Assembly (NCBI GenBank): GCA_032622095.1
Contig: CP136062.1
Coordinates: 132,699,282-132,763,281, forward strand
Origin: Siphonodentalium dalli
Taxonomy: Eukaryota; Mollusca; Scaphopoda; Gadilida; Siphonodentaliidae
Direction of reading: 5' to 3'
DNA: 64,000 bases
Shown here: positions 54,905-64,000 of the stretch, one piece after another
Layout: the number at the start of each line of letters is the position of its first letter
Numbering within the stretch: position 1 is the first letter of the stretch
Position numbers and translations under genes: made by a program
The notes under the pieces: generated by a model
What the model was told of the DNA's origin: nothing
The model's database searches: none
The model's input: only the letters and a program-made list of their open reading frames with translations

Positions 54905-57058
54905 TCTCCGCTTATCTATAGTCTCAATTTAACTTTGTTTTTAGTAACTTTCAGCTACTAAGTCCCATATTTTGCAGAAGATAAAATGCATAATCGCGGT
55001 GACTATTAAATGGGTGAACTTCACCTACTTCAACTGGGTAACTTCAATCTGATCCAAGGTCACGCAAATACGTTGAGGCCTAAGCAGAATGAGGTTCCCT
55101 GAGGGCAGACCTGTTTACTTTAAAAATTGGAAATAGGGAGATTTGTCCTCAGAAATAGGGAGATTTAGTGAAAAATGTCATTTGGTTTGCATCTGCCATA
55201 ATTAACGGCCTTGACACCGACTGTGACCGAGTGTCTAAAATCACTGAATCATTCATTGGGAATAAAATTACGATTTTCCGGTTATGGATCATGTTTTATT
55301 TAGAACACAGCAATACAACGCGTAAAACTATATATTTACACACTATAAAATGGTGCTCTCAGATAATTTTGTCGCCAAATATATTCAATAACATCAGGTG
55401 ACATCGGTGAATTTAAAGAGAGTTCACATTGACAGAATTGTTTGAGGGGGTGTATGACACCTCGTCTCATGACAACTCGTCTTATTGACACTTCTCAGCT
55501 ACGACAAAATGTCTTCAACGACAGGCTGTCTACACGACAGTTTGCTGCGGGCACACCTGGTCTTCATGTCGCTAAGTCGTAAGCCAACATGTCTTATTAT
55601 TTAGACAAAATTAAGACAAACTTTATAACTATAGATATTGAAATACGCGCTGTTATCACCTTGACCTACGCAAGCATTCTCAATTATTCGACCCTTGACC
55701 TGTATACAGTACGGAGACTGACGAGGTTTGCCGACTACTACCGACTGTATTCAAATATGGAAAACTAGAATATGGAATGTAGGTAAACGCACATATGGAT
55801 TTCTTGACAAAATGTTGCAAGTTATTAGAGCGCGACCAATTCGCCAATTTGGAACTAGATACTTATACATTTTTAAGACAATGATATTGCAATGACGATT
55901 TAGTTGCGTTCTATTAACTCAAAAATAGATTATCAAGAAATCACCGATATGCATGGGAGTGGGTCTGGTGTTTAGTATATAGAACACAATATTATTGAAG
56001 AATCATTTGAATATTTAATCAACGTAAGTATAACAATGACAACAAATTGACATATATTAGCAAGTTGGAACTCACAACAGTTTATGTACAACAACCAATC
56101 ACTTAAACTTCACACAAACTTAATGTTGTAGGCGATGCTACGTGAGTATGATAACGTGTCTCTTACATCGTATTCCGACATCACTTTGGCGATCTTGGGG
56201 ACTTAAAACAAATTTTGCACCAACAATATGCTGGCGTTATAATTCCATAAAACAATAATATGCAGTCTACTCCAAACTGTTCTCACTAATGGCAATTCAC
56301 AGTTACTGCCCTAACTGAGACTAGTTGCAACAAAGACAATCAGTCTATAGACATAGTGTCGGATTACCCAAGTGTCGCATAGACAAAAAGTCACTGCGAC
56401 ATTATGTCCCTATGGCAATATGTCGCGTGGACAGTATGTCGTGTGGACCAGTTGGATTAAGACGAATAGTCGTGCACCGGTTTGAGGTCCACTCGATTCG
56501 CGTTCTGTTATTGCCTATACAAAAAACGAAATACCGCAAAGACGGAAACGGAAATTTTCACTGACACAAAAACAAACAAAAAGTTTAAATCGGCAAAATA
56601 ATAATTTGAGTCGGCAGTTTTAAAGCAGTCGGTCGGGACGAGCAGAAACCAACACTTTATTAAGTGTGGCCAAAAAGGAAGGCTTCTTGTTTGATATATT
56701 ATAATCCTTGTCTGGAAATTGAAGACCGCATTTACTTACTCAACTCTGTTAAACAAAAGAAAGTCGACATTAATCGCATTGTGTCAACATTTTGTCACTG
56801 TTTGACTCGCAGGCGATATATTCCTAATTGATTTGTAACACAATAGCATGCATGGCTTATTGCTTGCTACGTTTAAATCGGGAGATTTCGTTTCCCGATC
56901 GGGAGCACAGGAGAAATGACACAAAATCGGGAGACTCCCGCCGAAATCGGGAAAGTAAACAGGTCTGCCTGAGGGTGAATTTGGTGTGGGATAGCGTCAC
57001 TAAATTCACCCCTTGGAAACCACATTCTGCAAATGCCAGACACACTGTATCCAGACTG
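54905..57058. mobile_element. Family A MITE split by a hAT insertion
   Basis: The left part (54905-55105) carries CAGAAGATAAAATGCATAAT and the start of a palindromic head (CAGAATGAGGTTCCCTGAGGG). The head resumes at 56968 and ends CATTCTGCAAATGCCAGACA. Precise rejoining across one copy of the 8-bp duplication restores the head. Confidence 0.8.
55106..56967. mobile_element. hAT-type element inserted in family A (1,862 bp)
   Basis: A perfect 8-bp duplication CCTGAGGG lies at 55098-55105 and 56968-56975. The 16-bp terminal inverted repeat is CAGACCTGTTTACTTT. Subterminal AAATAGGGAGATTT on the left and GGGAGA/CGGGAG blocks on the right. Internally, GTC- and TGTCG-rich segments lie at 55450-55610 (CTCGTCTTATTGACAC, ACGACAGTTTG) and 56330-56480 (GTCGCATAGACAAAAAGTC, TATGTCGCGTGGACAGTATG), possibly a further nested element. 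No transposase is seen. Confidence 0.85.
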
Positions 57059-57068
57059 TTCATTTGTA

Positions 57069-57240
57069 CAGTAATGCCCTAAGTAATCGACTCCTTAACC
57101 ACAGCAGAATTATGGGTAATTTTTCAGGATTGGTGAGAGCTTTCCGACGAATGGCAACAAGCCATATTTCCGACTAAAATCCTGAAAAGTTAACCATAAT
57201 TCTGCTGTGGTTAAGCGGTTGATTATTTAGGGCATTACTG
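57069..57240. mobile_element. Family B MITE (172 bp, centre deleted)
   Basis: TA flanks, CAGTAATGCCCTAAGTAATC left end, GGGCATTACTG right end. Part of the left arm and centre is missing. Confidence 0.85.
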
Positions 57241-57305
57241 TACCTCTAATATCATTATATTGCATCATCTCATAAATAAAACAAAAAGAGCAGATAAATG
57301 GTTAA

Positions 57306-57518
57306 CCCTATCTTAATTAAATGGATTCTCAAACTCAGTTATAAAGTATACACTGGAATCGTCTATTATTCATCTGAAGGTGTTTTTACAAAAAATTAAG
57401 CAGACAACAGATAATAAAAGTGCAGAAGGAATCTTAACTATTGGAGGGATATGTTTGTTCGTTGAATTTATTATCTGAACATTTCCTATTTATCAATGAA
57501 TATTTAGTAGAGAAAGGG
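57306..57518. mobile_element. Family D MITE (213 bp)
   Basis: TTAA at 57302-57305, TCAA on the right. Ends CCCTATCTTAATTAAATGGA and TTAGTAGAGAAAGGG. Internal AATTTATTATCTGAACATTT. Confidence 0.8.
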
Positions 57519-58075
57519 TCAAACAATAAAGAATATGTAAATGGATAAATGTATTGATAAATGTTTTTATAGCAACAAATATGCTGTCAAATAATATATT
57601 TCAATCAGCCTTTTATTGAAGTTAATCTTACACATCATTTATGATCCAAGGGGAGTAACTGCAGACTTTTATTAAATTTTAATATAGATGGTTGTATCGG
57701 TGGATAAAAAGAGCTTGGTTCATGGCCACCAAAGTGAGGGGTTGGAGCACCTGCCAACGGGGCATTATCCTAATGGGAAAGTTTATATTGTTTTATGAAC
57801 ACATTGACGCTGGAAATCACCCACGATTGTCGGACCTGACCAATCTACAGACTTTGGATTTGGCAATGTGCCAGGAGAAAATTTGTTTGGTCAATAATTT
57901 TTGTTCCGAGTTTATTCTGGGCATTTCCGGACACTCATCAAAGCTATCAACTACCTGAAAACGGTTATAGTATAGTTTTATAAATATTTTTGCTATGGGT
58001 GTGTAATATATAGGCTATATCCATATAGGCTATATAACATAACCTATCCATATATGATCTGAATAAAAAAAGTGA
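57519..58075. other. Unique spacer with an 88-codon frame
   Basis: The frame at 57692-57958 has LSDLTNLQTLDLAM, superficially like a leucine-rich repeat, but a single such segment without neighbours is not enough to call a gene. The rest is AT-rich. Confidence 0.3.
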
Positions 58076-58079
58076 CATG

Positions 58080-58380
58080 CGTCCGTCCATGCCTCTAGAC
58101 TTTTGTGCGTCCATTCCCTCATATATCTAAACCATGGGTTATCGGATCTCAATGAAATTTGGTATGCAGGTTTGGCATCAGGAGGGCTTTCAAAAGAGGT
58201 TTCATTAACATTGTTCATATTTTCCGTTCAAGAATTAAACCTCATTGTTTATCTGAAAATGTTTTATTGCAGTCCGTCTGCTCATATATCTCAACCATGG
58301 GTTATTGGACCCTCAATGAAATTTGGTATGCAGGTTTTTCATAAGGAGGACTTTCAAAAGAGGGTTCATTGAAGTCATTG
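58080..58380 (+). repeat. Family K repeat
   Basis: Two modules of ~165 bp sharing CATATATCT(A/C)AACCATGG, GTTAT(C/T)GGA, TCAATGAAATTTGGTATGCA and GG(G/A)CTTTCAAAAGAGG. Frames of 61-89 codons come from the repeat. Confidence 0.65.
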
Positions 58381-58671
58381 GTCATGGGTTTTGACTGCGA
58401 TAAAAATTCAGCAAACTCATGAACAGCATGAACCCCTTTCTGAATTTTTCTTGCGGTCAAAATTCCATTACCACATTGAAACTGCCATTCATTTCTTATT
58501 TATTTCCATTCTGATAGCATTAATATGAAGTTAATCCTGCTGAGTTCTTGAGTCACTGCCTATGTGACACAATTTTGTCTTTTCTGCATTGACCCTATCA
58601 AGGGATGGGCTGATGCCAAATTGCACTTGACACAATGGCACCCACCACTCAAATTATCACCTCGTAGAGTC

Positions 58672-59110
58672 CAGGCTTGAGTTTAGTGTGCCTGTACTTT
58701 GCAGAATGAGGTCCCCAGAGGGTGAATTTAGTGACGCTATCCCGCATAGTGGGCTAGTATCACTAAATTCACTCTCGGGGGACATCATTCTGCTTTAATA
58801 GCCCTAAACTGCTACGGGAGATCTACAATAAGATTGAAGTTCCCAAATATTGAATATTGTGATGTACACCCATTGGGAACCTCGATTATGGAATGTGTCA
58901 TCTGCCAATTTGGGGATATAGAGAAACTAAACTAAAAAAGATATAGAATCTATGTGAAGAAGTTTCTATAGAAATTTGGTAATAAAGAAACTTTCCAGTG
59001 AAGATGAGACCTAAGCAGAATGAGATATCCAGAGGGTGAATTTAGTGTCATTAAATTCACCCTCTGGGGACCTCATTCTGCAAATGACAGGTACCTTATA
59101 CTCAGGCCTG
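58672..59110. mobile_element. Family A hAT-type MITE with target duplication (439 bp)
   Basis: GTAGAGTC at 58664-58671 and 59111-59118. Ends CAGGCTTGAGTTTAGTGTGC and TATACTCAGGCCTG are inverted. Palindromic heads at 58702-58793 and 59014-59083. The internal segment is in the orientation opposite to the 53.9-kb copy. Confidence 0.9.
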
Positions 59111-59118
59111 GTAGAGTC

Positions 59119-59800
59119 ACTCCATTTATAAACACCCGGAACATTTTTTTTCCATAACAGTAGCCACACAGCATAATTATGCATGTTGTTCATGATTTAT
59201 ACAAATTATGTTGTTGTTGTTGTTGTTGTTGCTGTAATTGTGGCATGAAAGTGATAGACCATATTTAATGCTTCACAACTGACTAGCAATTGTGCCCCCT
59301 TGACCTTGGATCCTTCCGGTGCCCCTACCTTTATCCCAAGATAGATAATCATTCTGGTTTGGGATACTCTAACTTTCCATGCAGACTATTACAATCATAT
59401 TCTGAGAGATTGATTTGTCCCAGTCAAACTGTTCAGCTAATCCACATGATCATGTTGTTCCTGATGTCTTGAAGGGTTACAAATGTTGATGAGCAAACTA
59501 CATCAGACTCAGAACTTAGCTGTGTTTTATGTTAGCTGGTATTGGGTTAGCATGGAGGTGTGGGGTGTGCGTCCCTCATATTCTATTGAAACTAAATACT
59601 GTTTACGATAACACTATATTCTAGAGCTATATATCATTCTCAGAAACTCTTCTAGATTTTCATAAGAATATACTTTTAATAGTTTTCATATTTTGGGCTT
59701 CATAGTACATATACATGTATAAAAAAGTATTATTTTTCATCATTTCCCTTGCTGTTAATTATACCTTCTCTTTTAAAAAAAAATGGGGGAAATATTGAAT
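59119..59800. other. Unique spacer with (TTG)n
   Basis: A TTG/TGT microsatellite at 59210-59233. Otherwise nothing recognisable. Confidence 0.4.
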
Positions 59801-59804
59801 TGCT

Positions 59805-60265
59805 TTTGTCCATCTGTCCAGTCATATATCTCAGCCATTGGTTATCAGATCTGAATGAAATTTGGGATGGTTGTTCGGCATCATGACTGCTTTCAAAAGA
59901 GGGGCAAATAAGATTGTGTGCATTTTCCATTCTAGAATTATCATTCTTGTTTTTTCTGGAAATCTTTTTTTTTTTTGTCCGTCCGCACTGCTTTCAAATA
60001 AGTGCCCAATGACTTTGTTTGCATTTTCTGTTCTAGAGTTATCCTTCTTTGTTTCTTAGTAATAAATGTTTTTATGTCCACCTGAGTATTGCAGCCATGG
60101 GTTTTGCCAGGAGGATCTTTAGAATTTTGGGATCAATATTTACCATCACAAGGTCTTTCAATAAACTGTTGATGATGTTCACATTTTCCGTTTTAGAGTT
60201 ATTAATCCTTTGTTTATTTTATATTTGGGTTCCGTCTTACACATGTTTCAATTTGACACCATGGG
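59805..60265 (+). repeat. Family K repeat, degenerate
   Basis: Modules with TATATCTCAGCCATTGGTTA, TGAATGAAATTTGGGATGG and TTTTCC(A/G)TT(C/T)TAGA(A/G)TTAT, repeated three or four times with decreasing similarity. Confidence 0.55.
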
Positions 60266-61220
60266 GGAATACTGAGGAGCAACCTTTTGTTATTTCATTT
60301 TCTTTTTAAAAGTGTTTTTCGTTCGTGTAAGTGATCATACCTAATGTATGTCATGCATGGGTCATCAAATAAATTCAGTCCAGAAAAAAACTTTGTTTCC
60401 TTATCTTCTCATAAGAATGCATACATCAGGACAATTAAAATTATTTATGTTGGAATTCCACTTCAAGTTAAATCAAAATAGGAAAACGACACTTGTCATC
60501 AACCTGATCCATTATTTTTTGTATGAGAATATATCTGCTTTTGTGTGGTGTAATATTACTCTATTTGCTTTGTAAGTTTTGCATGAAAAAGCTCCCAGCT
60601 GAACAATGGTTTGAATGTGACTGCCATATGGAATTTGAGAAAGACCATCAACTGGAATATAATTACAAATTTTCTCAATTAAAATTTGAAAACACACCGC
60701 ACTTGGCCAAACAAAGAAATGTCTGTAAATTTTTTGTTTGCACCGACTGTCCTTTGTGGACAATGACAATGACACGCAATAAGAACCTGTTGATTATGGG
60801 CTCGGCTTTGTGCATGTTGATCAAGCTGGAACTATCGGGATTGCCGTCTCTTTGTTCTATGGCCATTACCCCTCTCAAGTAGCCATGAACGAAGTTTTAT
60901 AAGTAATATCACGCGGTGACTTTTTGTCGCGGCAAGGTCAGTGAAACTGTGTGTAATAATCAGTGTCTTCTTCTAAAATTAGATCCCCATTTCTATTCAA
61001 TTATTTTTGCATTAATAGTGAATTTTTATGCACCGAAAATAATTTATTAACCCTTTTCATCAGAATGCCCTTGATGAATAATTTTGAATGAAGTTCAAGG
61101 TATAATATGGGTGTATTGCTATTATGGTATGCTTTTTGGTTTTAGAAGTACATGTAAATGTCATGTTCAAAATATTTACTGATTGTTTTGACTTTTTAAT
61201 GTTTCATCATTTTTAGCAAG
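60266..61220. other. Unique stretch, no gene called
   Basis: A 119-codon frame on + (60523-60882) begins with a hydrophobic stretch and has several cysteines (CDCH, CTDC). An 87-codon antisense frame overlaps it. No known family and no splice or poly(A) context was established. Confidence 0.3.
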
Positions 61221-61226
61221 AGTTAA

Positions 61227-61480
61227 CCCTTCAATAGTTATATACTTGCTGATGAGTATATACTTGTTTCCCATTGATTCATTGGTAGGGTTGTTAAGAC
61301 AACAAGTTTCATATAAACAGCCTGAACTTATCAGCAGAACATCCCTACACATGAATCCTAACAGTGTTTGTATATCTGTCATCTGCATATATTATCTGAA
61401 CAGCCTTCCAAATCAAGAATGGACCGTTCCTGTCTGTACTCATAGAAGTGGATGGACGAATCCATTCAGTAATCAATGGG
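61227..61480. mobile_element. Family D MITE, diverged copy
   Basis: TTAA before CCCTTCAATAGTTATATACT, GATGAGTATATACTTG in the left arm, and GAATCCATTCAGTAATCAAT near the right end before TCAA. The 112-codon open frame over it is an artefact. Confidence 0.5.
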
Positions 61481-61615
61481 TCAACTCAATGACAGGTGGT
61501 TGTGAGGGGATGTGTAGCAGTGGTGCCAGGAATGGAGATTTGTTGGCAACCCTGTTGCCTTTGACAGTGCATGTACAAAATTAATGCCTAAAGATAATAC
61601 AGTTACATAGGTTAA

Positions 61616-61868
61616 CCCTTTCATAACTGGAGCTTCCTGAAATTTTGTGAAAACCCTGTGCCAATGCATTCTCTTATATATGTGAGTCCCGTAGGGAGCC
61701 TCACATATATAAGAGAATACATTGGCCTAACAATATTTACCTTCACCTTGTAAACCAGTGCATTCTCATATATATGTGAGGCTCTCTATGGGAGATTCAC
61801 ATATATAAGAGAATGCACTGGTACAAGATATTTAATGCTGCACCAGTGCAGCTCCCCTCATGAAAGGG
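61616..61868. mobile_element. Family C piggyBac-type MITE (253 bp)
   Basis: TTAA at 61612-61615, TTAT after 61868. Ends CCCTTTCATAACTGGAGC and GCTCCCCTCATGAAAGGG. Two TTATATATGTGAG palindromes joined by AACAATATTTACCTTCACCT. Confidence 0.9.
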
Positions 61869-61881
61869 TTATAGGTATTAA

Positions 61882-62287
61882 CCCTTTCTTTACAAATACT
61901 TATTGATGAGCAGTTATCCCTTAGGAAATTTTTAAATAAATAAGTTCAACAAACGACCATATGTTGTTTGCTGAACTTATTATCTGAACATTTCTTCCAG
62001 ATGAATAATAGACCATTCCAATGTATAGTAATGCCCTAATTAATCGACTGCTTTAATAACCACAGCAGAATTATGGGTAACTTTTCAGGATTTAGTTTGA
62101 AATATGGCTTGTTGCCATTCTTCGGAAAGCTCTCCCCGTGAGCTTTCGGATGAATGGCAACAAGCCATATTTCCGACTAAATCCTGAAAAGTTACCCATA
62201 ATTCTGCTGTGGTTAAGCAGTCGATTAATTAGGGCATTAATGTATATTTTTATAACTGTTGAGAGAATTCATTTAGTAAAGAAAGGG
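61882..62287. mobile_element. Family D MITE carrying a nested family B
   Basis: TTAA at 61878-61881 and 62288-62291. Ends CCCTTTCTTTACAAATAC and TTTAGTAAAGAAAGGG. The family B element occupies 62026-62242; without it and one TA copy the host is about 190 bp. Confidence 0.9.
62026..62242. mobile_element. Family B MITE nested in family D (217 bp)
   Basis: TA at 62024-62025 and 62243-62244. Ends TAGTAATGCCCTAATTAATC and GATTAATTAGGGCATTAATG, each with a substitution from the CAGTAATG consensus. An 84-codon frame crosses the right arm and is an artefact. Confidence 0.9.
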
Positions 62288-62289
62288 TT

Positions 62290-62395
62290 AAACCATCAAT
62301 CGATCGCCGATAGGTGCAAATTTTTCAATCCAGGCAAAGGGAGATTATCTAATATTTGTGTATCTGACCAAGTTTGTCAGTTTCTTTCCTAGGAT
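62290..62395 (+). repeat. Possible SINE-like fragment
   Basis: Ends TTTGTGTATCTGACCAAGTT like 27245 and 44030. Upstream TTTTTCAATCC may be an eroded B box. Tentative. Confidence 0.25.
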
Positions 62396-62571
62396 CAGTG
62401 GTTTTTACATGAAAGGGAGTGATTTATCAGGAAATTAACCCTATGTGATGTCCTCCATCTGACGCAAAAAGTTACAATATTGTGATATGATCGAGCATTG
62501 GAAAGGACGATAGACACCAACAGATAGTACCAAAGCAAATGTTGGTGGGCATGCAATCATCGAAAGGTTAA

Positions 62572-62830
62572 CCCTGTCTTTACAAAATACTCATTGATGA
62601 GTAGTTATCCCTTAGGAATTATTCAGATAATAAGTTCAACAAAAGACCAAAGGCAAAGCCATTTAACATATTATCTGAACATTACCAACCAAAGAAGATG
62701 AATCCCTCTGATCTTGTATTAGATTTTTGTCTGTCTGTCGGCTGCTTTTATTAGCTAAACATTCCTCTAAATGAATAAATTAACCTTTCCAATATTACTG
62801 AATGGGAGAATCCATTCAGTCAGCAGAGGG
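62572..62830. mobile_element. Family D MITE (259 bp), TTAA both sides
   Basis: TTAA at 62568-62571 and 62831-62834. Ends CCCTGTCTTTACAAAATACT and TTCAGTCAGCAGAGGG. Internal CAGATAATAAGTTCAACAAA and ATTATCTGAACATT. Confidence 0.85.
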
Positions 62831-63017
62831 TTAATACTAGTATAATCCATAGACACGTATCTCACTTATCTGTGAGTATCAGGCCGTTTTGTAATAACTG
62901 ATCTAAATAAGTTGCCCTTGGCCTTGTGCAGACTTTGATATCCATGAAAACGTGTATCTGCCCGATGTTTTATGGAATTATTTCAGTAATATTTCTCAGT
63001 ACTACAGGTACATAAAC

Positions 63018-63418
63018 ACAGCTATAATAATAAGGTATAGCATTTATATAGCGCTTAATCCCTGGTGTAGCTCGAATCGCTTACATTACTACACCAACTG
63101 TTTATGAATAATGCCGAGTCTTGTGCCTGCTGCCATTTTACAGGCACTTCACTATAGTGGCTTACACTTAAACAACAACCAGTTCCCTATTTCTCGTCTA
63201 GGTACAACAAAGCGAGCACAGTACAAGTGACCTTGCCCAAGGGTCACAACCTGGCGGGAGATTTGAAACAGCATGTGGCTATATTAGCCAACACACCGCT
63301 TAATCCAGCCAAGCCACTGTTGCAGAGACAATAGTCCACCCGCGGGGTGCTAACTCATGCCAGTGCATTAACACCACTACAAGTCCGACTCTCTAACCAC
63401 TGGGCTACCACTTCCAGC
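63018..63418 (-). mobile_element. tRNA-derived SINE
   Basis: Read on the minus strand it starts near 63416 with GGAAGTGGTAGCCCAGTGGT and TAGAGAGTCGGACTTG, a tRNA-like head with a clear A box. CACCCGCGGG follows where the B box would be (eroded), then CCCTTGGGCAAGGTCACTTG. It ends GCGCTATATAAATGCTATAC and an ATT microsatellite tail. Heads of this type and a TATATAA...(ATT)n tail are typical of invertebrate SINEs that borrow a CR1/L2-like LINE 3' end. Confidence 0.75.
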
Positions 63419-63419
63419 T

Positions 63420-63850
63420 ATGCAATGGCAAAAATTCCAGTTAAATGTTTATTTTGGGCACATTTCCATATTTTGGGCACATAGTCTATCAATTTTAATA
63501 TGGGGGTATATGATGGCCTGCACAGTTGAAAGGCTTATAAATCCCAACAGACCATTCCTTAGAAATTGTCAGTGGGTATCCAGTCACTAGAGGGTTAATA
63601 TAATCCATCAGCACTTATCTGTGATTATCAGGCAGTAATTGAAATAGCTGATTGACTCTAAATAAGTCATTACTTATCGGTGAGTGCTGCTAAGAGAAGC
63701 TGCGGTGATAATCACATCCTCGTGTAATTAAAACTCTCGCCATATGAGAAAACATAAAAATGGCATCATTTTATTGTGAAAAATAAATTGGAAAACTGAA
63801 GCTTCTTCAACCCTTGATTCCCTGTTCAGACAGTTTGAAACAAACCTCTA
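63420..63850. other. Unique spacer
   Basis: Nothing recognisable. Confidence 0.4.
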
Positions 63851-63854
63851 TTAA

Positions 63855-64000
63855 CCTCTTCGCTGTTAAATGACGTTATGACATCGTGTGCTGGGCTGTT
63901 GACGTTATTGCCATTTTTCAGTGGGAAAATATAACCGGAATATCACAAGAACCATAAAACTGACTCAGTTGAAAGGCTATTATCGTTCACAATCGTGGAA
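63855..64000. mobile_element. Family E MITE, cut by window end
   Basis: TTAA at 63851-63854, then CCTCTTCGCTGTTAAATGAC and the shared blocks GTGTGCTGGGC(T/C)GTTGACGTT, AAAGGCTATTATC and ACAATC, as at 37527-37680. Confidence 0.7.

Noticed and set aside
57692-57958. Single leucine-rich-repeat-like segment
   Set aside because: One LSDLTNLQTLDL-like stretch without neighbouring repeats or exon boundaries is not sufficient.
60523-60882. 119-codon frame with cysteines, possible secreted or membrane peptide
   Set aside because: No known family, long antisense frame over the same DNA, no transcript signals seen.
1-64000. tRNA or rRNA genes
   Set aside because: I found no cloverleaf with intact A and B boxes and no rRNA-like conserved blocks; tRNA-like words belong to SINE-type repeats.

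Overview
This window looks like non-coding, repeat-rich nuclear DNA from a marine lophotrochozoan, most likely a mollusc. The evidence is AT-rich sequence, no convincing intact protein gene in 64 kb, and several interspersed repeats with the look of bivalve and other mollusc genomes: GCTCACC...GGTGAGC repeats with CCGT tracts, TAGCTCAACTT...AAGTTGAGCTA repeats with a ~162-bp tandem core, and Pbx/CCGTCCGT-type satellites. The phylum assignment is inference. The only clearly recognisable proteins are the broken ORF1 and ORF2 of one non-LTR retrotransposon (16.8-20.2 kb, + strand).

Layout. 0-4.9 kb: mostly unique sequence with one minisatellite. 4,965-12,997: a large terminal-inverted-repeat (TIR) structure. 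It holds a GGGCGAGCTGGCCC-bearing MITE, a cluster of eight exact GTGTTGTACGGGACA motifs, an ~85-bp minisatellite and a small MITE. Its right arm is split by a 3.3-kb repeat, itself split by hAT-type MITEs. 13.1-15.0 kb: a Helentron/pearl-like element with ~10 tandem units. 15.1-16.8 kb: a TTAA-flanked MITE and a hAT-like element. 16.8-20.2 kb: the LINE. 20.3-21.7 kb: a foldback element flanked by identical 102-bp direct repeats. 22-33 kb: mainly unique AT-rich sequence with scattered MITEs and islands that look regulatory. 33-64 kb: unique sequence densely seeded with MITEs of at least six families.

MITE families, named here by letter: A = hAT-type, CAGGC ends, 8-bp target duplications; B = Tc1/mariner-type near-perfect ~213-bp palindrome, CAGTAATGCCC ends, TA target; C and D = piggyBac-type, CCCTTTC ends, TTAA target; E = CCTCTTC ends, TTAA/TTGA target; F = hAT-like, TAGAGATGG ends, one copy with a perfect 8-bp target duplication. 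Insertions inside other insertions (hAT in A, B in D) give a relative chronology.

Possible host-gene signals are weak: a 61-bp and an 11-bp candidate exon with good splice sites near 34.6-35.1 kb, and a 69-bp candidate terminal exon at 29.06 kb. Several repeat-free stretches carry homeodomain, Pbx-Meis, DR1 or CLEAR-like E-box sites. The window could therefore lie in introns or flanking DNA of a developmental gene, but this is not shown.
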